From Flavobacterium sp. ACN2 (lineage in GTDB: Bacteria > Bacteroidota > Bacteroidia > Flavobacteriales > Flavobacteriaceae): a DNA stretch of 64,000 nucleotides. The stretch covers positions 186,001 through 250,000 of the forward strand of contig NZ_MRCM01000003.1 of assembly GCF_002303885.1 (NCBI RefSeq), written 5' to 3'. The stretch's first letter is position 1; the number at the start of each line of letters is the position of its first letter. Below the pieces are notes generated by a model, which saw only the letters and a program-made list of their open reading frames with translations, had not been told where the DNA came from and made no database searches. Made by a program: the position numbers and the translations under genes. This document shows, piece after piece, positions 34,501-44,142 of this stretch.

Positions 34501-34971
34501 ATATTTTGGTTTATAAGTCACATACGGATCTTCCATATCAACCCAATACCCCATTTTTTCGGTCAAATCATTCCATACGTCTGTATAACGCATAACGGTT
34601 TTTTTACACGCTTCGTTATATTCTTCAATCGAAATGGTTTTACCAATATCTTCTTTTGTAATTCCTAATTCTTTTTCGGTACCCAATTCAACAGGTAAAC
34701 CGTGAGTATCCCATCCAGCTTTTCTTTTTACCTGAAAACCTTTTTGAGTTTTATATCTGCAAAAAATATCTTTAATCGCACGTGCCATTACGTGGTGAAT
34801 ACCAGGCAATCCGTTTGCTGAAGGCGGACCTTCAAAAAATACGAAAGGCTCAGCACCTTCGCGAGTTGTTACACTCTTTTCAAATATATTTTCTTTCTTC
34901 CAAAAATCAAGAACTTCAGACGCTACAGTTGGCAAGTCAAGTCCTTTGTATTCAGTAAATTTTGTACTCAT
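31570..34971 (-). CDS. ileS: Isoleucyl-tRNA synthetase
   Basis: Class I synthetase that charges tRNA-Ile. 1133 aa, the long form found in many Bacteroidota. The HIGH-type motif is GLPGIHHVM (about 53-61), the CP1 editing domain lies near TTPWTLPSNTA and TFGADD, the KMSKS motif is KMSKSKGN (about 690), and an anticodon-binding domain and C-terminal extension complete it. It is the first gene of an operon with the traR/dksA-like gene. No tRNA-Ile T-box-like leader is evident. Confidence 0.97.
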   Translation of the reverse strand: MSTKFTEYKGLDLPTVASEVLDFWKKENIFEKSVTTREGAEPFVFFEGPPSANGLPGIHHVMARAIKDIFCRYKTQKGFQVKRKAGWDTHGLPVELGTEKELGITKEDIGKTISIEEYNEACKKTVMRYTDVWNDLTEKMGYWVDMEDPYVTYKPKYMESVWWLLKQIYDKGLLYKGYTIQPYSPKAGTGLSSHEVNQPGAYRDVTDTTIVAQFKTLPETLPSFLQGFGDIHILAWTTTPWTLPSNTALTVGPKIDYVLVKTFNQYTFESINVVLAKNLVGKQFGKGFFLSEDDADFDNVKNGDKKLPYKILAEAKGADLVEIRYEQLLPYVLPYENAENAFRVIAGDFVTTEDGTGIVHTAPTFGADDAKVAKEAKPEVPPMLVLDENGTPVPLVDLQGRFTSHVGDLAGKYVKNEYYDSGQAPEKSVDVEIAIRLKEENKAFKVEKYVHSYPHSWRTDEPLLYYPLDSWFIKVTDVKDRMFDLNETINWKPKSTGEGRFGNWLKNANDWNLSRSRYWGIPLPIWRTEDKTEEVIIGSVEELYNAIEKSIEAGFQKENPFKGFEIGNMSESNYDLIDLHKNVVDGLTLVSASGKPMKRESDLIDVWFDSGAMPYAQWHYPFENKEKIDGNKDFPANFIAEGVDQTRGWFYTLHAIGTLVFDKIAYKNVVSNGLVLDKNGIKMSKSKGNTIDPFKTIAENGPDATRWYMIMNANPWDNLKFDLEGIAEVKRKFFGTLYNTYSFFSLYANIDGFKYEEAEIPLNERPEIDQWIISELHSLIKFVDECYEDYEPTKATRAISDFVQENLSNWYVRLCRRRFWKGEYGKDKIAAYQTLYTCLLTISKLSAPVAPFFMDKLYRDLTTSTGTEDFASVHLAEFPKFVENFVNKTLESKMQKAQTISSLVLSLRKKEMIKVRQPLQKVMIPVLDENQRAEIEAISDLVKAEVNVKEIELLDDASGILVKQIKPNFKALGPRFGKDMGLISKEIQGFSADQINQLDKQGTLDIVIAGNSVTLSLEDVEITSQDIEGWLVANSNGITVALDITLTEELKNEGIARELVNRIQNIRKDSGFEVTDKIKVQIKRNGILEDAVSKNEDYIRSETLTDELVFADTLENGTEIEFDDIRTIILISK

Positions 34972-35271
34972 TTTATCCTTTTCTTAAACGAGGTGCGAAA
35001 GTAGTAAATTTAAGTCAGAAGTAGAATATCTAAAGCCAAAAGTTGGCACTTTTAAGACAATTTTTAAGAGTAAAAAAGAAATCATTATCAAAATAAGAAA
35101 TTAAGGTCGCTTTTTTTCAAAAATTCTTAATTCAAATACACTTTTCTAAAAGATTAACAGCATTGCAATGTACTGTCATGAATTTTTGTTAAATTTTAAC
35201 ATAATGAAATCTATTATTAGGAATTGTAAGATTAATAATTGTAGTTTTATACCCAACTTTAAAAAATGTGT
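34972..35271. other. 300-bp divergent spacer between ileS and a T9SS cargo gene
   Basis: No gene seen. For ileS, a near-consensus -7 box TACTTTCG lies on the minus strand at 35004-34997. For the plus gene, TAGTTTTA at 35242-35249 is a weak box. The rest is AT-rich with no repeat of the families described here. Confidence 0.5.
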
Positions 35272-36060
35272 ATGAGAACAAAATTACTTATCTTATGCTT
35301 ACTTACAGTAAGTCTTGCAAAAAGCCAGAATCTTCTACAAAACGGTAGTTTTGAACAATTTACCGCTGACGCTCCTGATTCATGGACCATAATTTACGGA
35401 GCTACATCAAAAGAAGAAACAATTAAAAACGTTGGAACTTCAAGTTTAAAAGGAACAACAGTAGCAGCATCTGGTATGTCACCAGCAATACAATTAAAAC
35501 AAGAATTTACCGTATCTGAGGCTACTGATTACACTTTACAGTTTGACTATTATATTCCAGGTCCAGACAGTCCTTTTAATATAGGAAATCTGACATATGA
35601 AATCACAAAGGTTTCTACTAGTGACAATGCTTTTCTTTCGGCTCAAATGCCTCCATTATTAACAAAGGAGTTTGGAGTTTGGAAGACAATCACATATGAT
35701 TTTAAAGTACTATTCTTTCCAGGTGGAACATCAACAACTTTAGCTACATATTTTACAGCTGGATCTATGTTTGATGGCACTCCAATTTATTTTGACAATG
35801 TGATAGTAGCAAAAAAAGGCACTTTAGGAACTGTTGATTTTGATAAAAAAACCAATCCGATAGCATCTATGTCTAAAGATGAAATAAAATTAAGCAGTGA
35901 TTTTAAAAATTCTTCTTATGTAATTTACTCTATCGATGGTAAAGCAGTAAAAAGAGTCAACAATAACTCATCTGAAACTATTGCAATTTCTGGATTACCA
36001 AACGGAGTTTATTTATTGAAATTAAACGACTTTGGCACTTCAGTTAAATTCATCAGATAA
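35272..36060 (+). CDS. Secreted T9SS type A sorting-domain protein
   Basis: 262 aa from the second ATG (MRTKLLILCLL), since the first lies only two codons upstream and adds nothing. Signal peptide about 1-18. A carbohydrate-binding-like beta-sandwich covers about 20-180, with NLLQNGSFEQF, a SWTI start and the end YFDNVIVAKKG. The type IX sorting signal covers about 195-262 (KAVKRV, GLPNGVYLLKL, KFIR). Exported to the cell surface by T9SS; no catalytic domain, so it probably binds glycans or adheres. Monocistronic. Confidence 0.88.
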   Translation: MRTKLLILCLLTVSLAKSQNLLQNGSFEQFTADAPDSWTIIYGATSKEETIKNVGTSSLKGTTVAASGMSPAIQLKQEFTVSEATDYTLQFDYYIPGPDSPFNIGNLTYEITKVSTSDNAFLSAQMPPLLTKEFGVWKTITYDFKVLFFPGGTSTTLATYFTAGSMFDGTPIYFDNVIVAKKGTLGTVDFDKKTNPIASMSKDEIKLSSDFKNSSYVIYSIDGKAVKRVNNNSSETIAISGLPNGVYLLKLNDFGTSVKFIR

Positions 36061-36077
36061 TTAAGGTTAAATAACCT

Positions 36078-36118
36078 AAAACAAAAAGGATCGAGTTAAA
36101 CTCGATCCTTTTTGTTTT
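36078..36118. terminator. Bidirectional terminator between convergent genes
   Basis: Perfect 18-bp arms (36078-36095 and 36101-36118, core AAAAAGGATCGAG) and a five-base loop, with A and T runs on both sides. It serves the T9SS protein gene and recO. Confidence 0.9.
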
Positions 36119-36142
36119 TACACAATTTAAAGAAAAATACTC

Positions 36143-36856
36143 TTAAGAAAAAACCTCTTTTAAAATGCCCAAAGATTTCGGTCTTTTAAATCCTTCCAAA
36201 TGCAGACTGTAATAATCAATTAAAATCTTCAGGAGAACCTGTCTTTCTAAAACATGAAAGACTTTTTGATCGTTATCGAATTTTAATTCCAATAACTTTT
36301 TAAACAAGTTGGTCTCGTGTTCTGAAAGCACATTTCCTTTTTGAAAAAGTGTAAACACGCCTTCATTCATTTCAAAAAAAGGAAAATCAATTTCAGAAAT
36401 ATCTGGATAAAAACCGAGATATTTTGTGATTTCTAAAAGAAGAATTAAATGAAAATTAGAAATTTCATCATGATGATCCAGCCACGTCAGCGCAGCTTCT
36501 AAAAAAAGGAAAAGCTGTTCGTTTTTCTCTTCTTCTTGAATAGAATGATGAAGCATTTCGGACAAAAACATCACCATGGTACTTTTGACAATATCAGTAT
36601 GAATAGTCTGAAACGGAACAGCGCTTTTTATTTCTTTAAAATTCTCTAAAGTTCCTTTATTCTTATGCACAGCTTCAATTTCTAAAATAGAAAATGGTTG
36701 AAAATAAGCAATTTTCTGACTTGCCTTTCTACTCGAAAAAGCATCGCGCACAAAATACGATTTCAGTCCGCTAGAAAGTGTAAAGCATTTTACAATCAAG
36801 CTTTTCTCCTGAAATTTTAAAGACGAAATTACTATTGCTTTTGTTTTGACGAGCAC
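36143..36856 (-). CDS. recO: DNA repair protein RecO
   Basis: 237 aa from a GTG start (VLVKTKAIVISSLKFQEKSL), which matches the family N-terminus. An alternative TTG at 36889 would begin inside a heptamer repeat and add 11 low-complexity residues, so it is rejected. N-terminal OB fold (about 1-80, SLIVKCFTLSSGLKSYFVRD), then a helical domain. RecO loads RecA onto SSB-coated DNA with RecR in gap repair. It lies downstream of porZ... on the same strand, about 125 bp before porZ ends the next unit; the pairing recO-porZ is inferred to be common in flavobacteria. Confidence 0.92.
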   Translation of the reverse strand: MLVKTKAIVISSLKFQEKSLIVKCFTLSSGLKSYFVRDAFSSRKASQKIAYFQPFSILEIEAVHKNKGTLENFKEIKSAVPFQTIHTDIVKSTMVMFLSEMLHHSIQEEEKNEQLFLFLEAALTWLDHHDEISNFHLILLLEITKYLGFYPDISEIDFPFFEMNEGVFTLFQKGNVLSEHETNLFKKLLELKFDNDQKVFHVLERQVLLKILIDYYSLHLEGFKRPKSLGILKEVFS

Positions 36857-36875
36857 AAATTTTTGTTTTTTTTTT

Positions 36876-36924
36876 GTTTCAAGTTTCAAGTTTCAGGTTT
36901 CAAGTTTCAGGTTTCAGGTTTCAA
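36876..36924. repeat. Heptamer tandem repeat GTTTCAR x 7
   Basis: Seven perfect tandem copies of GTTTCAA or GTTTCAG directly before the recO start. Three copies recur at 48874-48894. A slippage-prone array just upstream of a start codon could affect recO translation or transcription. Confidence 0.9.
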
Positions 36925-36981
36925 GTTTATCAAATTGAAGATAAACTTAACACTAAAAAAGACTGAACACTGAAACTGATC

Positions 36982-39267
36982 TTACCGTATAATCATCACT
37001 TTCTTAACTTTAGTTTCTCCTCCATCTTCTGCCGAGATAAAAACCATATAAACACCAGATGCTACTTTATACTTACCAAAAGCAGTTGTGTCCCATTCGA
37101 TTGTTCCGCCAGAAGAAGTCACTTCGTAAACTAAATTCCCTTCTATATCTGTGATTTTCACATTAGCCTTATCAATTAATCCGGCCACTTTAACGGTTCC
37201 CGAATAAGTCGGACGCACAGGATTTGGATAAACATACACATTGCTTAAATCGTCATTTGCCCCTGTTGCAATTCCGCCAAACGAAACCAACCCTTTGTCG
37301 GTTGCAATAAAGACCTCGCCCGTTTTAGCATTTATCTTAACATCATTTATATAATTACTTGGCAATGGCGAATTGTTTATTGTAAAATGATATTTTGTTT
37401 CCTGGCCATTTGGCGAAACCATAAATATTCCAGAATCTGCCGTTCCAATCCATTTATTATTTGCACCATCGACTGCTATCGAAGTTACAAACTGTTCGTA
37501 TAACAACTCTTGAGCCAAATCGTCTTCGGTTATAATGATCGAATTTGCCTTTAACTGACTATCTGTTTGAAAACTAGAAACATTAGAGAGAACTCTCAAA
37601 CCCTTTGTTGTTCCTATCCAAAGCTGATTTTTTGTATCTAAAGCTATTGCTCTAACATCGGCAATTGGCAGATTACCAGCATCGGTTCCAAAAGTCATTT
37701 TTTTGAAGGTATTTGTAGCTTCATTAAATCCTACAACTCCACTTTTATACGTTCCAATCCATTTTACATTGTTGCGATCTACCACTATGCTTGAATAGTT
37801 ATCTTCTCCCACATCGTCTGATATAGAAGTCATCGAATAACTTCCCCATTGTCCATTTGTTTTTAAAACCTTCAATCCATTATTGATTCTGCTATTGGTC
37901 ACCCAAAGATTTCCAGATTTATCAAAAGCCGTTGCATTGATTCGGACATCTACATAATCTGGTGATGCTGTTTTAAGTGACTCTAAACCACTATTTTTTT
38001 CATTATATAAATGAGTTGGAATATCGCTTTCAATTTTTAATAATCCAGAGAAAAAAGAACCGGCATAAACCTGTTTTTCATTATTAGGATTTATATAGAT
38101 TCTCGTTATTGATTTGGCATCATAAACATCAGAATATGGAATATTTAACCATCCCGAAGCATTAAATCGACTAATTCCGTAGCTATCCAAAGGGTACGGA
38201 TTATACACCGCATCATAATCTCCATACACCGCCCACAAAACATTTGAACCAGCATCTATAGAAAAAATATCATTACGCACGGGACCGCTAGGCGTACTGT
38301 TTTCAAAAGCTGTTGCGTTATTTAAAGTAGATGCAAATAATCCTTTTTCTTTTGTTCCAATAAAAATCTGATTTCCAACTGCAGTTGCACAGCTAAAATT
38401 CAGGGTATTATCTAAAACTTGAGAATTTGTAATTTGTCGACTCAACGTCATTTGATTATTATAAACATATACTGTATTGGCAGTCGTAACAAATAAATTA
38501 TGGTTTTTCGCTCGCGTATCAACAGACGCTTGAGGCAGTTGCAAAAAGCCCACAAAGGTATTGGTATTAAATCTATGAATATACCCTGTACTATTTATTG
38601 CAATAAGCTCTGAATCTAAAGCCTCAACACTCGACCAATCTCCGCCATTGACTACTGACCATTGGCTATAATCTATAAGATTAGCATTTGTTATGTCAGC
38701 TTTTCTAATACCGCTTGATGTTGCCGCAAAAATAAATCCGTTAAACATTGTGGTTTGCTTTACGCTTATTTCTGCTCCATTATCTCCAATAAAATAAGTG
38801 TCGCCAAATTGAGATGTTTTAAGATTAAATTGAACAATTCCAAAATCGCAAGAAACATATATCAATCCATTATTTTCCATAAAATGATTGATTTTTTTAG
38901 TATTTGCTGGCAATTGCTTATTGATTATATCTACAACTTTTAGAATACTTCCGTCTACTTCGTTAATCAAGATCATCAAACCATTTTCATAACCGATGAT
39001 TGTTTTTTTAGAAGCTTCGCTGTAATAAACTGCCGAAATGGTCTGGCCCGAAAGTCCGTCAATAGTCGTCGTTGTTTTAAGGACATTTGTTGCTGTATTC
39101 TTTGAAAATAATGCGTTTTCGGAAGCCGCAAAAACAGTTGTGGCAGATTCTGAAATGTCTTTTACTTCATTAAATGAAAAATATCCCTGCCAAGACAATT
39201 TGCTCTGCGCTTCGCAAAACTGAATTAGAAGTAAAAACAAACCGCAGAAAAATACTTTTTTCATCAT
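36982..39267 (-). CDS. porZ: T9SS protein PorZ (two beta-propellers plus sorting domain)
   Basis: 761 aa from the tandem ATG at 39267/39264; a start at 39288 would fall in the promoter. Signal peptide to about residue 20 (CEAQ). Two seven-bladed-type propellers follow, with blade motifs such as WVTNSRINNGLKVL, KWIGTYKSGVVGF, LWIGTTKGLRVL and KWIGTADSGIFM. The C-terminal type A sorting domain has YVYPNPVRP, ITDIEGNLVYE and KKVMIIR. PorZ is part of the surface attachment complex of T9SS, working with PorU to cleave and anchor cargo. Overall layout and length fit PorZ well; a different two-component-regulator-propeller protein is the alternative. Confidence 0.82.
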   Translation of the reverse strand: MMKKVFFCGLFLLLIQFCEAQSKLSWQGYFSFNEVKDISESATTVFAASENALFSKNTATNVLKTTTTIDGLSGQTISAVYYSEASKKTIIGYENGLMILINEVDGSILKVVDIINKQLPANTKKINHFMENNGLIYVSCDFGIVQFNLKTSQFGDTYFIGDNGAEISVKQTTMFNGFIFAATSSGIRKADITNANLIDYSQWSVVNGGDWSSVEALDSELIAINSTGYIHRFNTNTFVGFLQLPQASVDTRAKNHNLFVTTANTVYVYNNQMTLSRQITNSQVLDNTLNFSCATAVGNQIFIGTKEKGLFASTLNNATAFENSTPSGPVRNDIFSIDAGSNVLWAVYGDYDAVYNPYPLDSYGISRFNASGWLNIPYSDVYDAKSITRIYINPNNEKQVYAGSFFSGLLKIESDIPTHLYNEKNSGLESLKTASPDYVDVRINATAFDKSGNLWVTNSRINNGLKVLKTNGQWGSYSMTSISDDVGEDNYSSIVVDRNNVKWIGTYKSGVVGFNEATNTFKKMTFGTDAGNLPIADVRAIALDTKNQLWIGTTKGLRVLSNVSSFQTDSQLKANSIIITEDDLAQELLYEQFVTSIAVDGANNKWIGTADSGIFMVSPNGQETKYHFTINNSPLPSNYINDVKINAKTGEVFIATDKGLVSFGGIATGANDDLSNVYVYPNPVRPTYSGTVKVAGLIDKANVKITDIEGNLVYEVTSSGGTIEWDTTAFGKYKVASGVYMVFISAEDGGETKVKKVMIIR

Positions 39268-39285
39268 ATAATGTATTCGAATAGA

Positions 39286-39293
39286 CAAATATA
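39286..39293 (-). promoter_or_regulatory. -7 element of porZ
   Basis: TATATTTG on the minus strand, 19 bp before the ATG at 39267. It sets the start. No clear -33. Confidence 0.45.
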
Positions 39294-39333
39294 ATACAAT
39301 CGGGTTTTTATTTAATTTTTAGCGCAAATAAAA

Positions 39334-39366
39334 TACCCCCGATATCTTATTAGGATAACGAGGGTA
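39334..39366 (-). terminator. Terminator of gdhA
   Basis: Stem TACCCCCGATATC / GATAACGAGGGTA with wobble pairs and an AT-rich tail, directly after the gdhA stop. Confidence 0.6.
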
Positions 39367-39389
39367 ATTCTAAATATTGCAATTAAATC

Positions 39390-40733
<1,344 letters not shown>

Positions 40734-40803
40734 CTTTAAAATAAATTTTCAGATAATTTAGATTTAATTTTTACTCTTATAAAAAATAAGAAATCATGTT
40801 TAA

Positions 40804-40834
40804 GAAAACGTTTTCGTTTTAACTGACAAAGATA
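40804..40834 (-). promoter_or_regulatory. gdhA -7 box and LacI-type operator candidate
   Basis: TATCTTTG (40834-40827, minus strand) is a perfect -7 box. Just downstream of it lies GAAAACGTTTTC (40804-40815), a perfect 12-bp palindrome with a central CG, the form used by LacI/CcpA-family regulators. Its position across the start of the transcript would let a repressor act. Candidate only. Confidence 0.4.
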
Positions 40835-41006
40835 TATCAAATAATGATTCGATGTTACATTTTTCACTTTTTTGAAGCGATTTGTGTTTTTTTCAAACAA
40901 TAGAAAAAAACACATTTTACATGTAGGTGTTTACATGCAAAACACCTTTTAAAAGTTAGTAAATTAAGTATTTTGCTAGTTATTTTTCAATACGTCAATT
41001 TAATAT

Positions 41007-41036
41007 TTTGAATCGATTATGTTTTTTATATATTTG
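41007..41036 (+). promoter_or_regulatory. Strong promoter of the outer-membrane protein gene
   Basis: TTTG (41007-41010), 18 bases, TATATTTG (41029-41036), followed by C. Full match to the flavobacterial consensus, 24 bp before the ATG. Confidence 0.75.
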
Positions 41037-41060
41037 CCGAGATTTGTAAGCCCCTAAAAA

Positions 41061-41852
41061 ATGCCTAAGCACCTATTTATCACATTATTTGCCTTATTGG
41101 GCATCTCGACTGCTGTATCAGCACAAGGATTAGCCCAAGAGATCGGAATCTACGCAGGACCTGTAACTTTACAGTCCGATTTTGGAGAAAGAAACAACTT
41201 TGATAATAATGTCGGAAACACAGGTTTTGGCATTGGAATCATGCACTTTATAAACTTTTCTGCCAATAACAATAGAGAAAATTTTTTCACAGAACATTTT
41301 AAAATAAGATCTGATCTGTCTTACAGCAGAACCACTTTAAAACATCATGGAAAATGGGTTGATTATAAGCCCAATGGTTTATTTGCAACACAATTAAGAA
41401 ACATGCATGCAAGTTCTAGTATAGTAAGCTTGGGGGCACAGATGGAATTTTCTCCTTTTATGAAAATCCACGATTTCGAAAACACAGTTGGTAGCTTCAG
41501 TCCGTATGGAGCTGTAGGGTTTCAGGTGAGCTATTATTCAGCAAAAGTTGGGTCACATTTAGGAGACATTACACTTCCTGCTATTACCCCAGGAAAATAC
41601 TTAACTCCATCTGACGGACGTGCACATGGTTTTTCTACAGAAACTGGTGTAGCTTTAGCGGCAACAGCAGCAGTAGGTGTACATTATAAACTAACTGAAA
41701 TGAGTGATTTAATGTTTGAAACTCGTTTTCATATGTACAGCTCAGACTGGATTGACGGATTAAACCCAAATAAAGATATTTACAAAGAAAACAAATATAA
41801 CGATTGGCAAGTTTGGTTTAACTTTGGATACATCTACTATTTAGAATTCTAA
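41061..41852 (+). CDS. Outer-membrane beta-barrel protein (THC0290_0291-like)
   Basis: 263 aa with a signal peptide (about 1-22, ...STAVSAQG) and a beta-barrel pattern of alternating hydrophobic residues ending in an aromatic strand (WQVWFNFGYIYYLEF), the usual outer-membrane signature. The N-terminal mature part LAQEIGIYAGPVTLQSDFGER resembles the flavobacterial THC0290_0291 family, whose function is unknown. Six to eight strands are suggested. It has a consensus promoter, so it is likely abundant. Single gene with hairpins after it. Confidence 0.78.
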   Translation: MPKHLFITLFALLGISTAVSAQGLAQEIGIYAGPVTLQSDFGERNNFDNNVGNTGFGIGIMHFINFSANNNRENFFTEHFKIRSDLSYSRTTLKHHGKWVDYKPNGLFATQLRNMHASSSIVSLGAQMEFSPFMKIHDFENTVGSFSPYGAVGFQVSYYSAKVGSHLGDITLPAITPGKYLTPSDGRAHGFSTETGVALAATAAVGVHYKLTEMSDLMFETRFHMYSSDWIDGLNPNKDIYKENKYNDWQVWFNFGYIYYLEF

Positions 41853-41875
41853 AAAAGTTTAAATTTCAAAATATA

Positions 41876-41920
41876 AAAAATCCCAAATTCCAAAACTATT
41901 CATTGGAATTTGGGATTTTT
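41876..41920. repeat. ATCCCAAATTCCA hairpin, copy 1 (acts as a terminator)
   Basis: Arms 41876-41893 and 41903-41920 are perfect reverse complements over 18 bases, flanked by A and T runs. It ends the outer-membrane gene. Confidence 0.85.
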
Positions 41921-41960
41921 CATTAGACATTTTATCGCCTTCTTTCTAAGAAATTTTAAA

Positions 41961-42010
41961 ATAAGAAATCCCAAACTCCAGAATAAAAATTGGAATTTGG
42001 GATTTTCTTA
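41961..42010. repeat. ATCCCAAATTCCA hairpin, copy 2 (acts as a terminator)
   Basis: Arms 41961-41980 and 41991-42010 match at all but one base. Forty bases after copy 1 and 13 before the stop of cystathionine gamma-synthase. Copy 2 likely ends that gene. Confidence 0.85.
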
Positions 42011-42023
42011 TTTGGAATTTATA

Positions 42024-43166
42024 TTAAGCTAAAGCTTGTTCTAAATCGGCAATTAAATCTTCTGCATCTTCGATACCAACACTTAATCGAACTAAATCAT
42101 CTGTAATGCCTACTTCTACTCTTTTATCTGCAGGAATAGAAGCGTGAGTCATTAAAGCTGGATGATTAGCCAATGATTCAACTCCCCCAAGAGATTCTGC
42201 CAAAGTAAACACTTTCAATTTTTCTAAAAATGCGATAGAATCTTCTTTCTTCCCAGACTTAAAATCAAAAGAAACCATTCCTCCAAAAGCTTTCATTTGC
42301 TTCTTAGCAATTTCGTGAAACGGATGATTCTTTAAACCTGGATAATAAACCGTTTTAATTTTAGGATGGTTGCTCAAATATTCAACTACTTTTTCCCCAT
42401 TTTCACAATGTCTCTGAACTCTTAAAGCTAAAGTTTTGATTCCTCTTAAAACCAAGAAACTATCCATTGGCCCAAGAGTCGCCCCTGTTGCAAATTGTTG
42501 AAAATGCAATTGATCTCCAAGTGCTGCGTCTTTTACAATTAATGCTCCAGCAATAACATCAGAATGACCTCCTAAATATTTCGTAGCAGAGTGCATTACA
42601 ATGTCTGCTCCTAAATCTAAAGGCTTTTGTAGATAAGGCGTTGCAAAAGTATTATCAACCGCAAGAAGAATATTTTTCTCTTTAGTAATTTTTGCAATTT
42701 CTTGAATATCTGCCAATTTCATCAACGGATTTGTTGGTGTTTCTACCCAAATTAACTTCGTATTTTCGTTAATTAAACTTTTCAGTTTTTCGATATTCGT
42801 CATATCAACAAAATGAAATTTAATCCCCGAATCTTTATAAACACGAGAGAACATTCTGTAAGTTCCGCCATACAAATCATCCATCGCAATGATTTCGTCT
42901 CCAGCTTTAAAAGATCTTAAAACACAGTCAGTCGCAGCAAGACCAGACGAAAATGCTAATCCTCGAGTTCCGTTTTCAATACTAGCCAGCGCCTCTTCTA
43001 AAGCCGTACGTGTCGGGTTTGAAGCTCTACTATATTCGTAATCTGCCAAAGGTTTCCCTGGACTTGTTTGTACAAATGTTGAAGTTTGATACACTGGCGG
43101 CATAACAGCGCCTGTACTTGGATCATGATGCTGTCCTCCGTGAATAACTTTTGTATTGAATTTCAT
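42024..43166 (-). CDS. metB: Cystathionine gamma-synthase family PLP enzyme
   Basis: 380 aa of the Cys/Met metabolism PLP family. Visible: YEYSRASNPTRTALE, the aromatic stacking and glycine segment AFSSGLAATDCVL, DDLYGGTYRMF, and PLP-lysine SATKYLGGHSDVIAG (about K196). It converts an activated homoserine plus cysteine to cystathionine in methionine synthesis. Cystathionine gamma-lyase is very similar and cannot be excluded by eye. Monocistronic, divergent from the DUF3298 lipoprotein. Confidence 0.88.
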   Translation of the reverse strand: MKFNTKVIHGGQHHDPSTGAVMPPVYQTSTFVQTSPGKPLADYEYSRASNPTRTALEEALASIENGTRGLAFSSGLAATDCVLRSFKAGDEIIAMDDLYGGTYRMFSRVYKDSGIKFHFVDMTNIEKLKSLINENTKLIWVETPTNPLMKLADIQEIAKITKEKNILLAVDNTFATPYLQKPLDLGADIVMHSATKYLGGHSDVIAGALIVKDAALGDQLHFQQFATGATLGPMDSFLVLRGIKTLALRVQRHCENGEKVVEYLSNHPKIKTVYYPGLKNHPFHEIAKKQMKAFGGMVSFDFKSGKKEDSIAFLEKLKVFTLAESLGGVESLANHPALMTHASIPADKRVEVGITDDLVRLSVGIEDAEDLIADLEQALA

Positions 43167-43199
43167 ATAGTTATAAATTTTAAATCCTTAATTCTTTTA

Positions 43200-43248
43200 C
43201 AAATTTACCGCTTAATTTATTTTATCGCGACACAACTTCTTACCTTTG
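43200..43248. promoter_or_regulatory. Divergent -7 boxes for metB and the lipoprotein
   Basis: TAAATTTG on the minus strand (43207-43200), 34 bp from metB, and TACCTTTG on the plus strand (43241-43248), 22 bp from the lipoprotein gene. Both match TAnnTTTG; no clear -33 for either. Confidence 0.45.
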
Positions 43249-43270
43249 TAGATAATTAACACTTTTTGAT

Positions 43271-44014
43271 ATGAAAAATTCATTATTTATACTCTTTTTG
43301 TGTTTGATTTTTACAAGTTGCAAAAAAGAGCTTTCATTTGAGAATGAAACGTTTGAAGAGAAATCTACTGTTCCATGCAAAAATGATTGCCCAAAAATCA
43401 CCATAGAAGTTCCAATTGCTAAAAATGTTAAAGTAACATCAGACAGCATTAACAAGAAAGTATTTGCCGTCATTAAAGAGATTGTATTTTTTGAAGACGA
43501 TTCGGTAAAAGTTGATGGCTACAAATCATTGGCGAAATCTTTTATTGCCTCCTATCAAGAAATGCATCAAAAATTTCCAAACGATACCTTTGGCTGGGAA
43601 GCAAAAATCATTGGAAATGTCGAATTTGAATCTGACCAAATTTTAAATCTTAAAATTGACCATTATACTTTTACTGGCGGCGCTCACGGTTATCAAGGTT
43701 ATCGCTCTTTATTATTCGATAAAAAAACAGGAAAAACCATTTTCAACAATCAGTTGTTTAAAAACGAAAATGAGTTTAAAAATTTCGCTGAGAAAACATT
43801 CAGATCAAAATATAAAATCCCAGAAAAAGCTAATATCAACGCTACAGGTTTAATGTTTGAAAATGATAAATTTCAACTGCCTCAAAACATTTTTTACACC
43901 TCTGAAGGTTTGCTTTTATATTACAACTCATATGAAGCTGCATCTTATGCAGATGGCCCAAAAGAGCTCATATTTCCATATGAAGAAATAAAGAAATATT
44001 TGAATTTTCAATAA
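43271..44014 (+). CDS. DUF3298/DUF4163-type lipoprotein
   Basis: 247 aa. Signal peptide with lipobox FTSCKK (C17), so it is anchored in an envelope membrane. A DUF4163-like N-terminal part covers about 45-130 and the DUF3298 part has the hallmark YTFTGGAHGYQGYRSLLFDKK (about 132-152) and an ELIFPYEEIKKY end. Related to the RsiV family of extracytoplasmic sensors, but with no transmembrane anti-sigma part. Exact role unknown. Confidence 0.85.
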   Translation: MKNSLFILFLCLIFTSCKKELSFENETFEEKSTVPCKNDCPKITIEVPIAKNVKVTSDSINKKVFAVIKEIVFFEDDSVKVDGYKSLAKSFIASYQEMHQKFPNDTFGWEAKIIGNVEFESDQILNLKIDHYTFTGGAHGYQGYRSLLFDKKTGKTIFNNQLFKNENEFKNFAEKTFRSKYKIPEKANINATGLMFENDKFQLPQNIFYTSEGLLLYYNSYEAASYADGPKELIFPYEEIKKYLNFQ

Positions 44015-44142
44015 AAAAATAAAATCAAGACATTTTTATTTATCCCTATCTAGCACAATCTTTGTAGATATACTGGACGTAGACGCACTACAATGCATCT
44101 CTAAAGAAAAAACTTAGAACCTTAGCATCTCAGAACCTTAAA

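Larger units (their letters stand above)
40734..41060. other. 327-bp divergent control region between gdhA and an outer-membrane protein gene
   Basis: No gene. Contains the gdhA -7 box and palindrome and a strong promoter for the outer-membrane gene, listed separately. Confidence 0.6.

Noticed and set aside
36143..36889. Longer RecO starting at TTG 36889
   Set aside because: The extra 11 codons come from the heptamer array and do not resemble RecO.
44090..44140. Degraded GACGCACTACAATGCATCTC and CTTAGAACCTTAGCATCTC units
   Set aside because: Look like remnants of common flavobacterial repeats but too decayed to define ends.
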